Of a stretch of 63,002 nt of DNA, positions 33,727 through 41,889 are shown in pieces (position 1 is the first letter of the stretch; each line of letters begins with the position of its first letter). The position numbers were made by a program, and so were the translations under genes. The notes under the pieces were generated by a model. It ran no database searches, was not told the origin of the DNA, and saw only the letters and a list, made by a program, of their open reading frames with translations. Source of the DNA: Deltaproteobacteria bacterium (lineage in GTDB: Bacteria > Myxococcota_A > UBA9160 > SZUA-336). The stretch is taken from assembly GCA_019311115.1 (NCBI GenBank), contig JAFDDB010000006.1, forward strand, positions 1-63,002, given 5' to 3'.

Positions 33727-35459
33727 CGCCCCCCGCCCTGGATCCGGCCCTCGTCGGGCTCGCCGAGGAAGTAGTTGAAGTCCTCGGACTCCTCCCCGTA
33801 GAGGATCTCGTAGGCGTGCGCCGCGCTACGCGCATTGAAGAGCTGCTCCTGCAGCGCGGGGTCGCCACCGAAGGTGCGCGCCAGTGCCGCGAGCACCTGC
33901 AGGTGGCGGTCGTGCTCGCCTGGAGGCGTCGCCAGCAGCACGACGCAGTGCACCGGAGCGTCGTCGGGCGTCTCGAACGGCAGGCCGATCCGACTCAGCG
34001 CCATCACGCCCACCATCGGGTAGCCGGCGGGAAGCTCGCCGTGCGGCACCGCGAGTCCTCCGCCGATGCAGGTGGAGACCTGGGCCTCGCGGTCGCGAAT
34101 GCTCTGCAGCAGCACGGCCCGGTCCACCCCCTGAAGCTGGTGCGACGAGATCAGCAGGTCGGTCAGGCGCTCGATGGCCTGCTCCATGTCGGCGGCGCGA
34201 AAGCCCGTGACGATGTTCTCTTCTTCGAGGAAGTCGACCAGGTGTGGCCGGTCGCGGCCCGTTTCACCGGAGCGCTGGAGGGCGAGCCGGGTCAGGATCG
34301 GCCCGACGATCTCGTTGAGCGTCACCGAGATCAGCACCGACACGGCAAAGAGGTCCCGGATGCTCGCGAAGGCGGGGTCCTCCTGGACCAGGATCACCAG
34401 GCCGATGGCGACTCCGGCCTGCGGCACCAGAGCCATGCCGAGCCCTTGCCGAACGCGCTCGGTCGCGCCCGCGAGCGACATGGCGATCCGCGCGGCGACG
34501 AGCTTGCCGCCGATCCGCGCCGCGAAGAAGACGAGCGCGATGACGCCGACCGTGCCGATGTCGGCCAGGTGCAGGTGCATCCCGGCCAGAGTGAAGAAGA
34601 CGCAGAGGATGACCGGCTCGAAGTTCGCGAATACCGAGTCCGCGATGCGCTCGCGCGAGCGGCTGAAGTTGGTCTGAACGGCGCCGAGCGCCAGACAGGC
34701 GAGCAGCGGCGACAGGTCGAGCTCCGAGGCGAGCCCGAAGGTGAGCAGGATGGAGATGACCGAGACCGCGGCCAGGCGCTCCGCGCGCAGCACGCGGTAG
34801 GTGAGTAGCTGTGCGGCCAGCGCCGCTCCGCCGCCGAGCGCGATGGCGGCGACCAGTTCCTTGGCCGAGTGCATCAGGATAGGGACGAGCTGTCCGTCGA
34901 GGTCGAGCTCGAGAGCGATCCCCTCCTTGGCGGCCCCACGCGCCACCTCGAAGAGGAAGATGCAGGTCACGTTGTTGATCGCGACCGCGGCGATCAGGGT
35001 CTTGACGAACACGCCGCGCGCCCTCGCCTCGCGCACGAGCGCGACGATGGTCGCCGGCGCAGTCGAGATCGCGAGCGTGGCCAGGAGCGACCCGAAGAAG
35101 GGAGGCGTGTCCGTCAGCGTGCGCACGGCGACCAGCACGAAGATCGGCGTCACCAGTGACTCGGCGACCAGCAGGAAGATGAGACGCTTGCCCGCGTTGC
35201 GCAGCCGCCGCAGGTTCAGGTGCGCGCCGACGGTCACACCGATCAGCGCCAGCGCGAAGTGGGTCAGCGGCTGCAAGCGCTCGACGGCCGCTCCATCGAA
35301 GAGCGCCAGTACGGACGGACCCATCAGCACGCCCGCCAGGATCTGGCCGGTCACGCCCGGAAGCCGCACGCGCTGGGCGACCCAGCCGAGCCCCATGCCC
35401 GCGACCAGGACGACGCCCAGGATCACGAACGGGTCGGTGGTCGGCGGCAGCCACGGCAT
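33723..35459 (-). CDS. Na+/H+ antiporter (CPA2-like) fused to a PTS EIIA-type domain
   Basis: 578 residues. Residues 1 to about 400 form a twelve-helix Na_H_Exchanger domain with family features LPGVTGQILAGVLMGPSVLA, ALALIGVTVGAHLNLRR and the GLASELDLSPLLACLALGA stretch. After SGETGRDRPHLVDFLEEENI, residues about 420-560 are a PTS EIIA type-2 (mannitol/fructose-like) domain with the active-site His in GGGLAVPHGELPAGYP near 480. An EIIA domain on an ion exchanger suggests control of transport by PTS-like phosphorylation. No other PTS gene is visible in the window. Convergent with the acyl-CoA synthetase (4-bp overlap). Confidence 0.9.
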   Translation of the reverse strand: MPWLPPTTDPFVILGVVLVAGMGLGWVAQRVRLPGVTGQILAGVLMGPSVLALFDGAAVERLQPLTHFALALIGVTVGAHLNLRRLRNAGKRLIFLLVAESLVTPIFVLVAVRTLTDTPPFFGSLLATLAISTAPATIVALVREARARGVFVKTLIAAVAINNVTCIFLFEVARGAAKEGIALELDLDGQLVPILMHSAKELVAAIALGGGAALAAQLLTYRVLRAERLAAVSVISILLTFGLASELDLSPLLACLALGAVQTNFSRSRERIADSVFANFEPVILCVFFTLAGMHLHLADIGTVGVIALVFFAARIGGKLVAARIAMSLAGATERVRQGLGMALVPQAGVAIGLVILVQEDPAFASIRDLFAVSVLISVTLNEIVGPILTRLALQRSGETGRDRPHLVDFLEEENIVTGFRAADMEQAIERLTDLLISSHQLQGVDRAVLLQSIRDREAQVSTCIGGGLAVPHGELPAGYPMVGVMALSRIGLPFETPDDAPVHCVVLLATPPGEHDRHLQVLAALARTFGGDPALQEQLFNARSAAHAYEILYGEESEDFNYFLGEPDEGRIQGGGR

Positions 35460-35489
35460 GCTCCGAACATACCGCGTGGATCGGCTGCG

Positions 35490-37358
35490 TCAGGGCATGC
35501 CGGCCTCACGCAACTGAGCCTCCAGGCCGTCCCTCCCGTACACGTAGGACTTCGAGAGTCTCTCCGCCGTGAGATCCGGGTTGATCTCCAGGATCTCGTC
35601 CACGACCCGGCGTGCTTCCTCGCCCTGACCGCTGCCCAGGTACAGCGACATCAGGCCCAGGCGCGGCAGGATCAGGTTCGGGTCGGCGCGGCGCGAGCGT
35701 TCGAAAAGCTCGGTGGCCTCGTCGGCACGGCCCGCCTGCATGTAGGCGTACCCGAGTCCGGCCCACAGCGTAGGCACGCCGCGCGGCGACAGCCTGACCG
35801 CGTGGCTGAACCACTGGAGCCCCGCGATCGGGTTTCCGTAGTCGATCAACGCGACCCCGCGCCAGGCCGCGACGCCCACGTCGTTGGGCGCCAGCTCGGC
35901 GGCGATCTCGCTCTCGCGCAGGGCGGCGGGACCGTCGCCGCGCGCGTAGTAGACCATGGCGAGGGCCAGGTGGCTGTCGGGCAGGTCGGGCTCCAGCTCC
36001 GTCGCGCGCTGCGCGTGGTACGCCGCCGTGTCCAGCGCCTCCTCTTCCAGTGTGTAGAGGAACAGGTAGCTGGCCGCGTGGTTCTGGGCGAGCACGGCGT
36101 GTGCCTGGGCGAAGTCCGGGTCGAGCTCCAAGGCGCGCTCGAGCAGCGGCCGCTGCTGTGCGTACGCGTCGCGCGAGCCGCGCATCCCGACCCCGAGCGC
36201 CTGGAGGTAGAGCTGGTAGGCGGTCAGGTCGTCGGTGGGGCGGCGGGCCAGCCGCTCCGCCTCGGCCTGCAGGATCTCGACCTGCAACGCCGCCAGGATG
36301 CGCTCCGAGATGCGCCGCTGGACCTCGAACAGGTCGGCCAGCGGCTCGTCGTAGCGCTCGGCCCAGACGTGGAAGCCCGTGGTCGCGTCGATCAGCTGCG
36401 CGTTGATCCGGATGCGGTCGCCAAGCTTGCGAACGCTGCCTTCGAGCACGTAGCGCACGCCGAGCTCGCGCCCGACGTCCTCGATCTTGACGCTCCGGTC
36501 CTTGTAGGTGAAGGCCGAGCTTCGCGAGATGACGAAGATCTCGTTGATCCGCGAGAGGTCGGTGATCATGTCTTCGGTCATGCCGTCGGCGAAGTACTCC
36601 TGCTCCGCGTCGTCGGAGAGGTTGGCGAACGGCAGCAACACGATGGACGGCCGGTCGGGAAGCGGCGGGTTGGCGAGAGGCTCCTGGAGGGCGAACGCGT
36701 CGAGCACGAGCCCCGGAACGAGCGGCCAGACGAACACCGCGCCGGCCGCGGCGACGGCCAGGAAGACGACCACCGCGATCGCACGCCGCCGCAGGACCGG
36801 CGCACCGCGCGGACGCGCGGGAGCCGCCGCGCCGGGCGCCAGCACGCGCCAGACGTGCACCGGGTCCGGCAAGTTCTTGACCGTCCGCGGACCCAGGTCT
36901 TCGAATCCTACGTCCAGCTTGTGCCGCACCTGCTCGTGCACGGGACCCGAGATGCAGATGCCACCCGGCTCGGCGATCGCCTCGAGGCGCGCCGAGATGT
37001 TGACTCCGTCGCCGTAGATGCGTTCGCCCTCGACCATCACGTCGCCGAGGTGCACGCCCATGCGGAACTGCATGCGCCGCGCCTCGGGAACGCCGTGCGA
37101 CTGCGCGGCCAGCGCGGACTGGAGCTCCGACGCCGCGCGCACGGCGTCCAGCGCACTCGGGAACTCGCACAGGAAGTCGTCGCCGCGAAAGTCGACGACC
37201 CGGCCGTGGTGGACCGCGACCAGGCGCGAGACCTCGGCGCGCGCGAGGTTCAGCGCGCGCACGGTGGCCTCCTCGTCGTCGGCCATCAAGCGGCTGTAGC
37301 CGAAGACGTCCGCGCTGAGGATCGCGCTGAGTCGGCGTTCGACGGCTTTGGGCTCCAC
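35490..37358 (-). CDS. Adenylate cyclase (class III) with TolB-like and TPR domains
   Basis: 622 residues from GTG 37358. The N-terminal cyclase domain (1-about 165) has metal Asp in SADVFGYSRLM and FRGDDFLCEF, and the transition-state Asn/Arg in GDGVNISARLE. The usual adenine-selecting Lys is Asp here (VVDFRGD), a variant common in this subfamily. A TM helix follows (AIAVVVFLAVAAAGAVFVW, about 185-205), then a TolB/FlgO-like segment (IVLLPFANLSDDAEQEYFADG) and C-terminal TPR-like repeats (YAYMQAGRADEATELFE). It probably makes cAMP in response to an unknown input. I chose GTG 37358 because TAGGCT lies 8 nt upstream and the domain begins right after; the longer frame adds non-family sequence. 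Divergent from the radical SAM gene. Confidence 0.9.
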   Translation of the reverse strand: MEPKAVERRLSAILSADVFGYSRLMADDEEATVRALNLARAEVSRLVAVHHGRVVDFRGDDFLCEFPSALDAVRAASELQSALAAQSHGVPEARRMQFRMGVHLGDVMVEGERIYGDGVNISARLEAIAEPGGICISGPVHEQVRHKLDVGFEDLGPRTVKNLPDPVHVWRVLAPGAAAPARPRGAPVLRRRAIAVVVFLAVAAAGAVFVWPLVPGLVLDAFALQEPLANPPLPDRPSIVLLPFANLSDDAEQEYFADGMTEDMITDLSRINEIFVISRSSAFTYKDRSVKIEDVGRELGVRYVLEGSVRKLGDRIRINAQLIDATTGFHVWAERYDEPLADLFEVQRRISERILAALQVEILQAEAERLARRPTDDLTAYQLYLQALGVGMRGSRDAYAQQRPLLERALELDPDFAQAHAVLAQNHAASYLFLYTLEEEALDTAAYHAQRATELEPDLPDSHLALAMVYYARGDGPAALRESEIAAELAPNDVGVAAWRGVALIDYGNPIAGLQWFSHAVRLSPRGVPTLWAGLGYAYMQAGRADEATELFERSRRADPNLILPRLGLMSLYLGSGQGEEARRVVDEILEINPDLTAERLSKSYVYGRDGLEAQLREAGMP

Positions 37359-37366
37359 GTCGGGGG

Positions 37367-37372
37367 AGCCTA
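37367..37372 (-). promoter_or_regulatory. -10-like TAGGCT (minus strand) before the adenylate cyclase gene
   Basis: TAGGCT on the minus strand ends 8 nt before GTG 37358, no Shine-Dalgarno; leaderless arrangement. Confidence 0.4.
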
Positions 37373-37432
37373 GCAGCGCTCGCGCCCGGCCCCCCACACG
37401 CGCGCCTCGCCGGGCGCACCCCACAGACCTGC

Positions 37433-37461
37433 TTGGCTTTCGTCCTTTGTTCGCGTAGGAT
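37433..37461 (+). promoter_or_regulatory. Predicted leaderless promoter of the radical SAM gene
   Basis: TTGGCT (37433-37438), 17-bp spacer, TAGGAT (37456-37461). The ATG at 37471 is 9 nt after the -10, so the transcript should start essentially at the codon. No Shine-Dalgarno is visible. Confidence 0.55.
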
Positions 37462-37470
37462 CGAGTCGCG

Positions 37471-38529
37471 ATGGCCCTCCGCCCCCACCTGCCCGGCCGT
37501 GGCGTGACCGCGAACCCGGCCGGACGCTTCGAGCGGCTCGAGATCGAGCCGGACCCCGAGGCCTGCGCCGACGACGATCGTCCGGTCACCGTGTACCTGC
37601 GGGATGCGTCGCGCTCGGTGCTCGCCCGCAACCGCAGTCCCGACATCCCGTTCGACGCCAGCCTCAATCCCTATCGAGGCTGCGAGCACGGCTGCGCCTA
37701 CTGCTACGCGCGGCCGACACACGAGTACCTGGGGCTCTCGGCCGGACTCGACTTCGAGACGCGCATCCTGGTGAAGACCGACGCGCCGGAGCTGCTGCGG
37801 CGCGAGCTGCTTCGCCCGGGCTGGAGGCCGCAGGTGATCGCGTTGTCGGGCGTGACCGATCCCTACCAGCCGGTGGAGCGGAAGCTCGAGCTGACGCGCC
37901 GCTGTCTGCAGGTGCTCGCGGAGTTCCGCAATCCCGCCGCCCTGATCACGAAGAGCCGGCTGGTCGTGCGCGACCTGGACGTGCTCGCGGAGCTCGCGCG
38001 CTTCGACGCCGTGTCCGTCACGCTGTCGGTGACGACGCTCGACGCGAAGCTCGCGCGCGAGCTCGAGCCACGCGCGGCCCAGCCGCGGGCGCGCCTGACT
38101 GCCGTCCGCCGGCTCGCAGAAGCCGGGGTGCCGGTCGGCGTGAACATCGGCCCGGTGATTCCCGGCCTGACCGATCACGAGATCCCGGCGATCCTCGAGG
38201 CCTCCGCCGAGGCGGGAGCGGGCTGGGCCGGGTACATCATGCTGCGCCTGCCGCACGGAGTGCGCGATCTCTTCGCCGGCTGGCTCGAGACGCACCGGCC
38301 CGATCGCAGGACCCGCGTACTGAACCGCGTTCGCGACGTTCGCGCCGGGCGCCTCAACGACCCGACCTTCGGCTCGCGGATGCGCGGCACCGGGCTCTAC
38401 GCGGATCAGATCGACCAGGTCTTCAAGCTGGCGCGCCGCCGCGCCGGACTCGAGCGCGAGCGGCGAGAGCTGTCCACCGCTCACTTCCGCCGTCCGTCGA
38501 ACGGGCAGCGCGAGCTGTTTTCGCCATAA
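37471..38529 (+). CDS. PA0069-family radical SAM protein
   Basis: 352 residues, normal for the family. The SAM/[4Fe-4S] motif is CEHGCAYCYARP with Cys near residues 71, 75 and 78. The sequence around it, NPYRGCEHGCAYCY and FETRILVKTDAPELLRREL, matches the PA0069/spore-photoproduct-lyase-like family. Downstream VIALSGVTDPYQPVERK and TLSVTTLDAKLARELEPRA are also typical. Function of the family is unknown; it is a cytosolic radical enzyme. It is followed by a CDF transporter after 25 bp. Confidence 0.92.
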   Translation: MALRPHLPGRGVTANPAGRFERLEIEPDPEACADDDRPVTVYLRDASRSVLARNRSPDIPFDASLNPYRGCEHGCAYCYARPTHEYLGLSAGLDFETRILVKTDAPELLRRELLRPGWRPQVIALSGVTDPYQPVERKLELTRRCLQVLAEFRNPAALITKSRLVVRDLDVLAELARFDAVSVTLSVTTLDAKLARELEPRAAQPRARLTAVRRLAEAGVPVGVNIGPVIPGLTDHEIPAILEASAEAGAGWAGYIMLRLPHGVRDLFAGWLETHRPDRRTRVLNRVRDVRAGRLNDPTFGSRMRGTGLYADQIDQVFKLARRRAGLERERRELSTAHFRRPSNGQRELFSP

Positions 38530-38554
38530 TCCCCGCCTCGGAGGGGGGCTCCTC

Positions 38555-39478
38555 GTGGCGGGCGGAAGCCGACGCGCGATCCTGGCAGCACTGTTCGCGA
38601 ACCTGGGCGTGGCAACCATCAAGTTCGTCGCCTTCGCCTACACCGGCGCGGCTTCGATGCTGGCCGAGGGCATCCACTCGGTCGCCGACACCGGCAACCA
38701 GTTGCTGCTCCTGCTCGGCTACGCGCGCGCGAACCGGCCCCCGACGCCCGACCACCCCTTCGGCTACGGGCGCGAGCGCTACTTCTGGTCATTCGTGGTC
38801 GCGGTCGTGCTGTTCACGCTGGGCTCGCTCTTCGCGCTGAACGAGGGCTGGGACAAGCTGCGTCACCCGCACGAGCTGCGATCCGTCGAGTGGGCAGTCG
38901 GCGTGCTGCTCGTCGCGATGGTGCTCGAGGGGCTCGCGCTGCGCACGGCGGTCGGCGAGGCGCAGACCCTGCGACGCGGGCGCTCCTGGTGGCAGTTCAT
39001 ACGCCACGCCAAATCGCCCGAGGTGCCGGTCATCCTGCTCGAGGACACGGGCGCCCTGCTCGGGCTGACCATCGCGCTGATCGGCGTGGGCCTGGCCCTG
39101 ATCACCGGCGACCCGCGCTGGGACGCCGCGGGCACCATCGGCATCGGACTGCTGCTCGGCGTGATCGCAGTAGTGCTCGCGATCGAGATGCAGAGCCTGC
39201 TGATCGGAGAGTCGGCCGCGCCGCGGCACGAGCGCGCGATCGAGGCGGCCCTCGAGTCACACCCCAACGTGCGCCGCGTAGTCCACCTGCGCACGCAGCA
39301 CCTGGGACCCGACGAGCTCCTCGTCGGCGCGAAGCTGGAGTGCGACCCGGGCCTGACCCTCGAGGAGATCGACGCCCTGATCGCCGATGCCGAGGCGCGC
39401 GTGCGCATCGACGTGCCCGCGGCGCGCGTGATCTACCTGGAGCCCTGCACCGCCGACACCGCGCCCGAGACGATCTGA
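38555..39478 (+). CDS. Cation diffusion facilitator (CDF) family transporter
   Basis: 307 residues, six TM segments. TM2 metal site has HSVAD (H-x-x-x-D). In TM5 the usual HxxxD is replaced by EDTGALLGL, a pattern seen in a SLC30A9-like subgroup. The C-terminal cytoplasmic domain (from about 225) has the CDF ferredoxin-like fold (VVHLRTQHLGPDELLVGAKLE). It exports Zn2+ or other divalent ions. The TM5 variant may alter metal choice. Start GTG at 38555 follows GGAGGGGG by 7 nt. Follows the radical SAM gene on the same strand. Confidence 0.9.
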   Translation: MAGGSRRAILAALFANLGVATIKFVAFAYTGAASMLAEGIHSVADTGNQLLLLLGYARANRPPTPDHPFGYGRERYFWSFVVAVVLFTLGSLFALNEGWDKLRHPHELRSVEWAVGVLLVAMVLEGLALRTAVGEAQTLRRGRSWWQFIRHAKSPEVPVILLEDTGALLGLTIALIGVGLALITGDPRWDAAGTIGIGLLLGVIAVVLAIEMQSLLIGESAAPRHERAIEAALESHPNVRRVVHLRTQHLGPDELLVGAKLECDPGLTLEEIDALIADAEARVRIDVPAARVIYLEPCTADTAPETI

Positions 39479-39583
39479 TCGGCGGTTGGCGACGATGTCG
39501 CCCGCGCTGCTCGCCTCGATGCCGCTCAAGCCGGGAGACACGTCCGCCGATCCCTGGAACGGCCTCTCGATCCGGGAGGTTGT

Positions 39584-39609
39584 GGCCGCAGCCTGCGGCC
39601 GGACGGAGG
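39584..39609 (+). promoter_or_regulatory. GC-rich hairpin immediately before a Shine-Dalgarno
   Basis: Perfect stem GGCCGCA (39584-39590) / TGCGGCC (39594-39600) with a 3-nt loop, 4 nt before GGAGG (39605-39609) of the next lipoprotein gene. No T run follows, so it is not an evident terminator. A similar layout occurs before the PspC gene (44269-44292). Confidence 0.45.
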
Positions 39610-39619
39610 ATTCCTGCCC

Positions 39620-40117
39620 ATGCGTGTCGCGATGATCGTCGCCGCTGTTTCGACCTGCCTGCTGACCGGCTGCATGCCCGCTCTCCAGCTCGTGGGACTC
39701 GCGACCTACCCGCTCAACAAGAAGGGGAAGTTCGAGGACGTGCAGTCCAGCTACACCTCGAACCTCCGCTACGGGCTCTACGACGAGGCCAAGGCGTTCG
39801 TCGAGCCGGAGCTCCGGGCCCGGTTCGCGGAAGCCGCTCGGCGGTACAGCGAGCTGCGGCTCAGCGACCACCGTCTGGAGTCGATCGAGATCGACGCCCT
39901 GCGTACCGAGGCGATCGCCGTCGTGGTCTTCCGCGGCTACTGGCTCTCCTCGCCCTACGAGCGCGAGATGCGGTCGGTGCAGCGCTGGCGCCGGCAGGTC
40001 CCGACCCAGAACTGGTTCGTCACGCCGGACTTCGACGCGCTGATTGCGCCTCCCTCGGAGTCGACGCTGCTGATCCACGAGCCGCGCTCGGACGTCTCCG
40101 CACCCCAGGTGCGCTGA
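39620..40117 (+). CDS. Hypothetical lipoprotein
   Basis: 165 residues. Signal and lipobox are MIVAAVSTCLLTGCMP, Cys near residue 18. The body has no domain I recognise: FEDVQSSYTSNLRYGLYDEA and SEIDALRTEAIAVVVFRGYW are moderately polar, with predicted mixed alpha/beta. No TM apart from the signal. Likely an outer- or inner-membrane-anchored periplasmic protein. Start ATG 39620 has a GGAGG 10 nt upstream. It is convergent with the sugar nucleotidyltransferase gene (11 bp). Confidence 0.75.
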   Translation: MRVAMIVAAVSTCLLTGCMPALQLVGLATYPLNKKGKFEDVQSSYTSNLRYGLYDEAKAFVEPELRARFAEAARRYSELRLSDHRLESIEIDALRTEAIAVVVFRGYWLSSPYEREMRSVQRWRRQVPTQNWFVTPDFDALIAPPSESTLLIHEPRSDVSAPQVR

Positions 40118-40128
40118 CCGATCGGCGG

Positions 40129-40866
40129 CTAGCGGCCGAGCCGGCGGCGCGCGTGCTCGAGGGTCTCGGGCGTCCCGATGTCGAGCCACTCGCCGTCGAG
40201 CCGCGCCGCGGCGACCGGCGTCTGCTGCACGAGCCACTCGACGAAGTGACCGGGCGCGTCGCGCTCGCCGCCCGCTTCGAGGTAGCGCGCGAGCAGGTCC
40301 GCGACCTCGGGTGTGAAGAAGTAGACGGCGATCGCGGCGAGCGCGCCCTGGGGGTCGGGCGGCTTCTCGCGGAACCGCTCGACGTCGCCGTCGCCGCCTA
40401 GCGTCACCTCGTTGTAGCGCGTCGGTCCGGGGCCGTGCTCGACCGCGCGCAGGACGAGCAGGGGGCGCCGCTTCGCCAGGAAGGTCCGGTGCAGCGCGTC
40501 CAGGTCGAACTCGATCAGGTTGTCGCCCGCGACGACGAGCCAGTCCTCGCCGCCCGTAGGCACCTCGCGCAGCGCGAAGCCCAGGTCTCCCACGGCGCCC
40601 AGGCGGTCATCCTCGCTGCGCGAGCCGTCGTTGAGCACGCGGAGCGGGACGCGGGACTGCGTCTCGCTCGCCCAACGCTCGAACTGCACGGCGAAGCGGT
40701 CATTGCCGATCACGACGACCTCGCTCACGCCCTGCAGCGCCTCCACTCGCCGCAGGATGCGGGTCAGGATCGGCTGGCCCGCCACGTCGAGCAGCGGCTT
40801 CGGCGTGTCGCGCGTCAGCGGGTAGAGGCGGGTCGCGTAGCCCGCGGCGAGCAGGTAGACCTTCAC
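40129..40866 (-). CDS. NDP-sugar pyrophosphorylase (sugar-1-phosphate nucleotidyltransferase)
   Basis: 245 residues. The N-terminal activation loop is LLAAGYATRLYPLTRDTPKPLL, a Y-A-T-R-L-Y-P variant of G-x-G-T-R-L with the KPLL Lys pair. Further family sequence is VVVIGNDRFA, DWLVVAGDNLIEFDLD (Mg-binding Asp) and REKPPDPQGALAAIAVYFF. It transfers an NMP from NTP to a sugar 1-phosphate. It lies 10 bp after the GHMP kinase gene on the same strand, so kinase then nucleotidyltransferase reads as a two-step sugar-activation operon. The specific sugar is not fixed by sequence. Confidence 0.9.
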   Translation of the reverse strand: MKVYLLAAGYATRLYPLTRDTPKPLLDVAGQPILTRILRRVEALQGVSEVVVIGNDRFAVQFERWASETQSRVPLRVLNDGSRSEDDRLGAVGDLGFALREVPTGGEDWLVVAGDNLIEFDLDALHRTFLAKRRPLLVLRAVEHGPGPTRYNEVTLGGDGDVERFREKPPDPQGALAAIAVYFFTPEVADLLARYLEAGGERDAPGHFVEWLVQQTPVAAARLDGEWLDIGTPETLEHARRRLGR

Positions 40867-40876
40867 CGGTCCGGGC

Positions 40877-41866
40877 TCAGCCGACCTGCGGGCGCAGCGC
40901 GCGGTAGCCCGCGTCGGCGTAGGCGCGTTCGAGCCGCGGCCAGACCGAGGCGTCCGGCATCACGCCCAGCACCGAGCCCCCCGAGCCACACAGCTTGACG
41001 GCCGCTCCGTGGTCGCGCCCGAGCGCGACCATCTCGTGGTCGGCGCGCCCGAGCTTGTAGATCGACGCGCGCATGTCGAAGTTGCGGTCGACCAGCGCGC
41101 AGAGGCGCTCGACGTCGCCGCGCTCGAGGCACTCGCGACCCTCGTCCGCCAGCGCCGGAAAGGCTGCGATGGCCTCGCGCACCTGCGGGTCGCCAGCCAG
41201 CCAGCGCGCGCGCACGTCGGAGTGCACGAGTCCCGAGTCGAGGCCGGGCCTGGGGCTCCAGGCCACGTACAGGGCCGGCAGCAGCCCGGGGTCGAGCCGG
41301 CTGCGTTCGCCATCCGGCCCGGCGAAGTCCATGAACAGCACGCCCTCCCAGGACTGGATCACCCGGTCCATCGGGCCGGCCTGGATGCCCAGGTCCTCGA
41401 CCTCGGCGGCGAGCGCGATCTGGGCGATGCGCTCCGCCGCGAGATCCTCCTGGAACCAGGCGGCCAGCGCGCGAAGGCCCGCGATGATGATGGCGCTCGA
41501 CCCGGAGAGACCCGCCTGCCTCGGCACGTCACTCTCGTAGCGCATGCGGAAGCGCAGCCGCGGGTCGTCCTGCGCGAGAGCGCCGAAGCGCCCGCTCGCG
41601 CCGGCGAAGCGCAGCAGGGTCGCCTGGAGCAGGCGAACGCCCCCGTGACAGCCCTCCTCTCGAAGCCGCGCGACGGCGTCCCGGGCGTCGTCCGCGCAGG
41701 TCTCGTCGGCCGCGCCCGGCACGATCTCGAAGCGTTCCGCAGGCTCGAGCGCGACGCTCGCGCCGAAGTCGCGGAAGGTCAGCGCGATCGCGCGCCCCGC
41801 GTACTGGTCCGACGGATTGCCGAGCAGGCCGGCGCGCGCAAAGGCTGTTCCGCGAACCGGCTTCAC
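40877..41866 (-). CDS. GHMP sugar kinase, glucuronokinase-like
   Basis: 329 residues. The start FARAGLLGNPSDQYAGRAIALTF closely resembles plant glucuronokinase N-termini (broken: FARAGLLGNPSD, QYAGRAIALTF), including GNPSD. The GHMP ATP motif is RQAGLSGSSAIIIAGLRAL near residues 118-136 and the C-terminal GHMP motif is CGSGGSVLGVMP. Predicted reaction: ATP-dependent 1-phosphorylation of glucuronate or a related sugar. The next gene is an NDP-sugar pyrophosphorylase (10 bp), matching the plant uronate salvage route. Start GTG 41866 sits 7 nt after a minus-strand TAGCCT. The divergent gene on the other side is a GH36-like glycosidase. Confidence 0.88.
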   Translation of the reverse strand: MKPVRGTAFARAGLLGNPSDQYAGRAIALTFRDFGASVALEPAERFEIVPGAADETCADDARDAVARLREEGCHGGVRLLQATLLRFAGASGRFGALAQDDPRLRFRMRYESDVPRQAGLSGSSAIIIAGLRALAAWFQEDLAAERIAQIALAAEVEDLGIQAGPMDRVIQSWEGVLFMDFAGPDGERSRLDPGLLPALYVAWSPRPGLDSGLVHSDVRARWLAGDPQVREAIAAFPALADEGRECLERGDVERLCALVDRNFDMRASIYKLGRADHEMVALGRDHGAAVKLCGSGGSVLGVMPDASVWPRLERAYADAGYRALRPQVG

Positions 41867-41873
41867 GGCCGCG

Positions 41874-41883
41874 AGGCTATCAT
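41874..41883. promoter_or_regulatory. Overlapping divergent -10 elements of the sugar cluster
   Basis: Plus strand TATCAT (41878-41883) lies 6 nt before ATG 41890; minus strand TAGCCT (complement of 41874-41879) lies 7 nt before GTG 41866. The two hexamers overlap by 2 bp inside a 23-bp intergenic space with no Shine-Dalgarno on either side. Predicted bidirectional, leaderless promoter; -35 elements are not clear. Confidence 0.5.
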
Positions 41884-41889
41884 GGCGCC

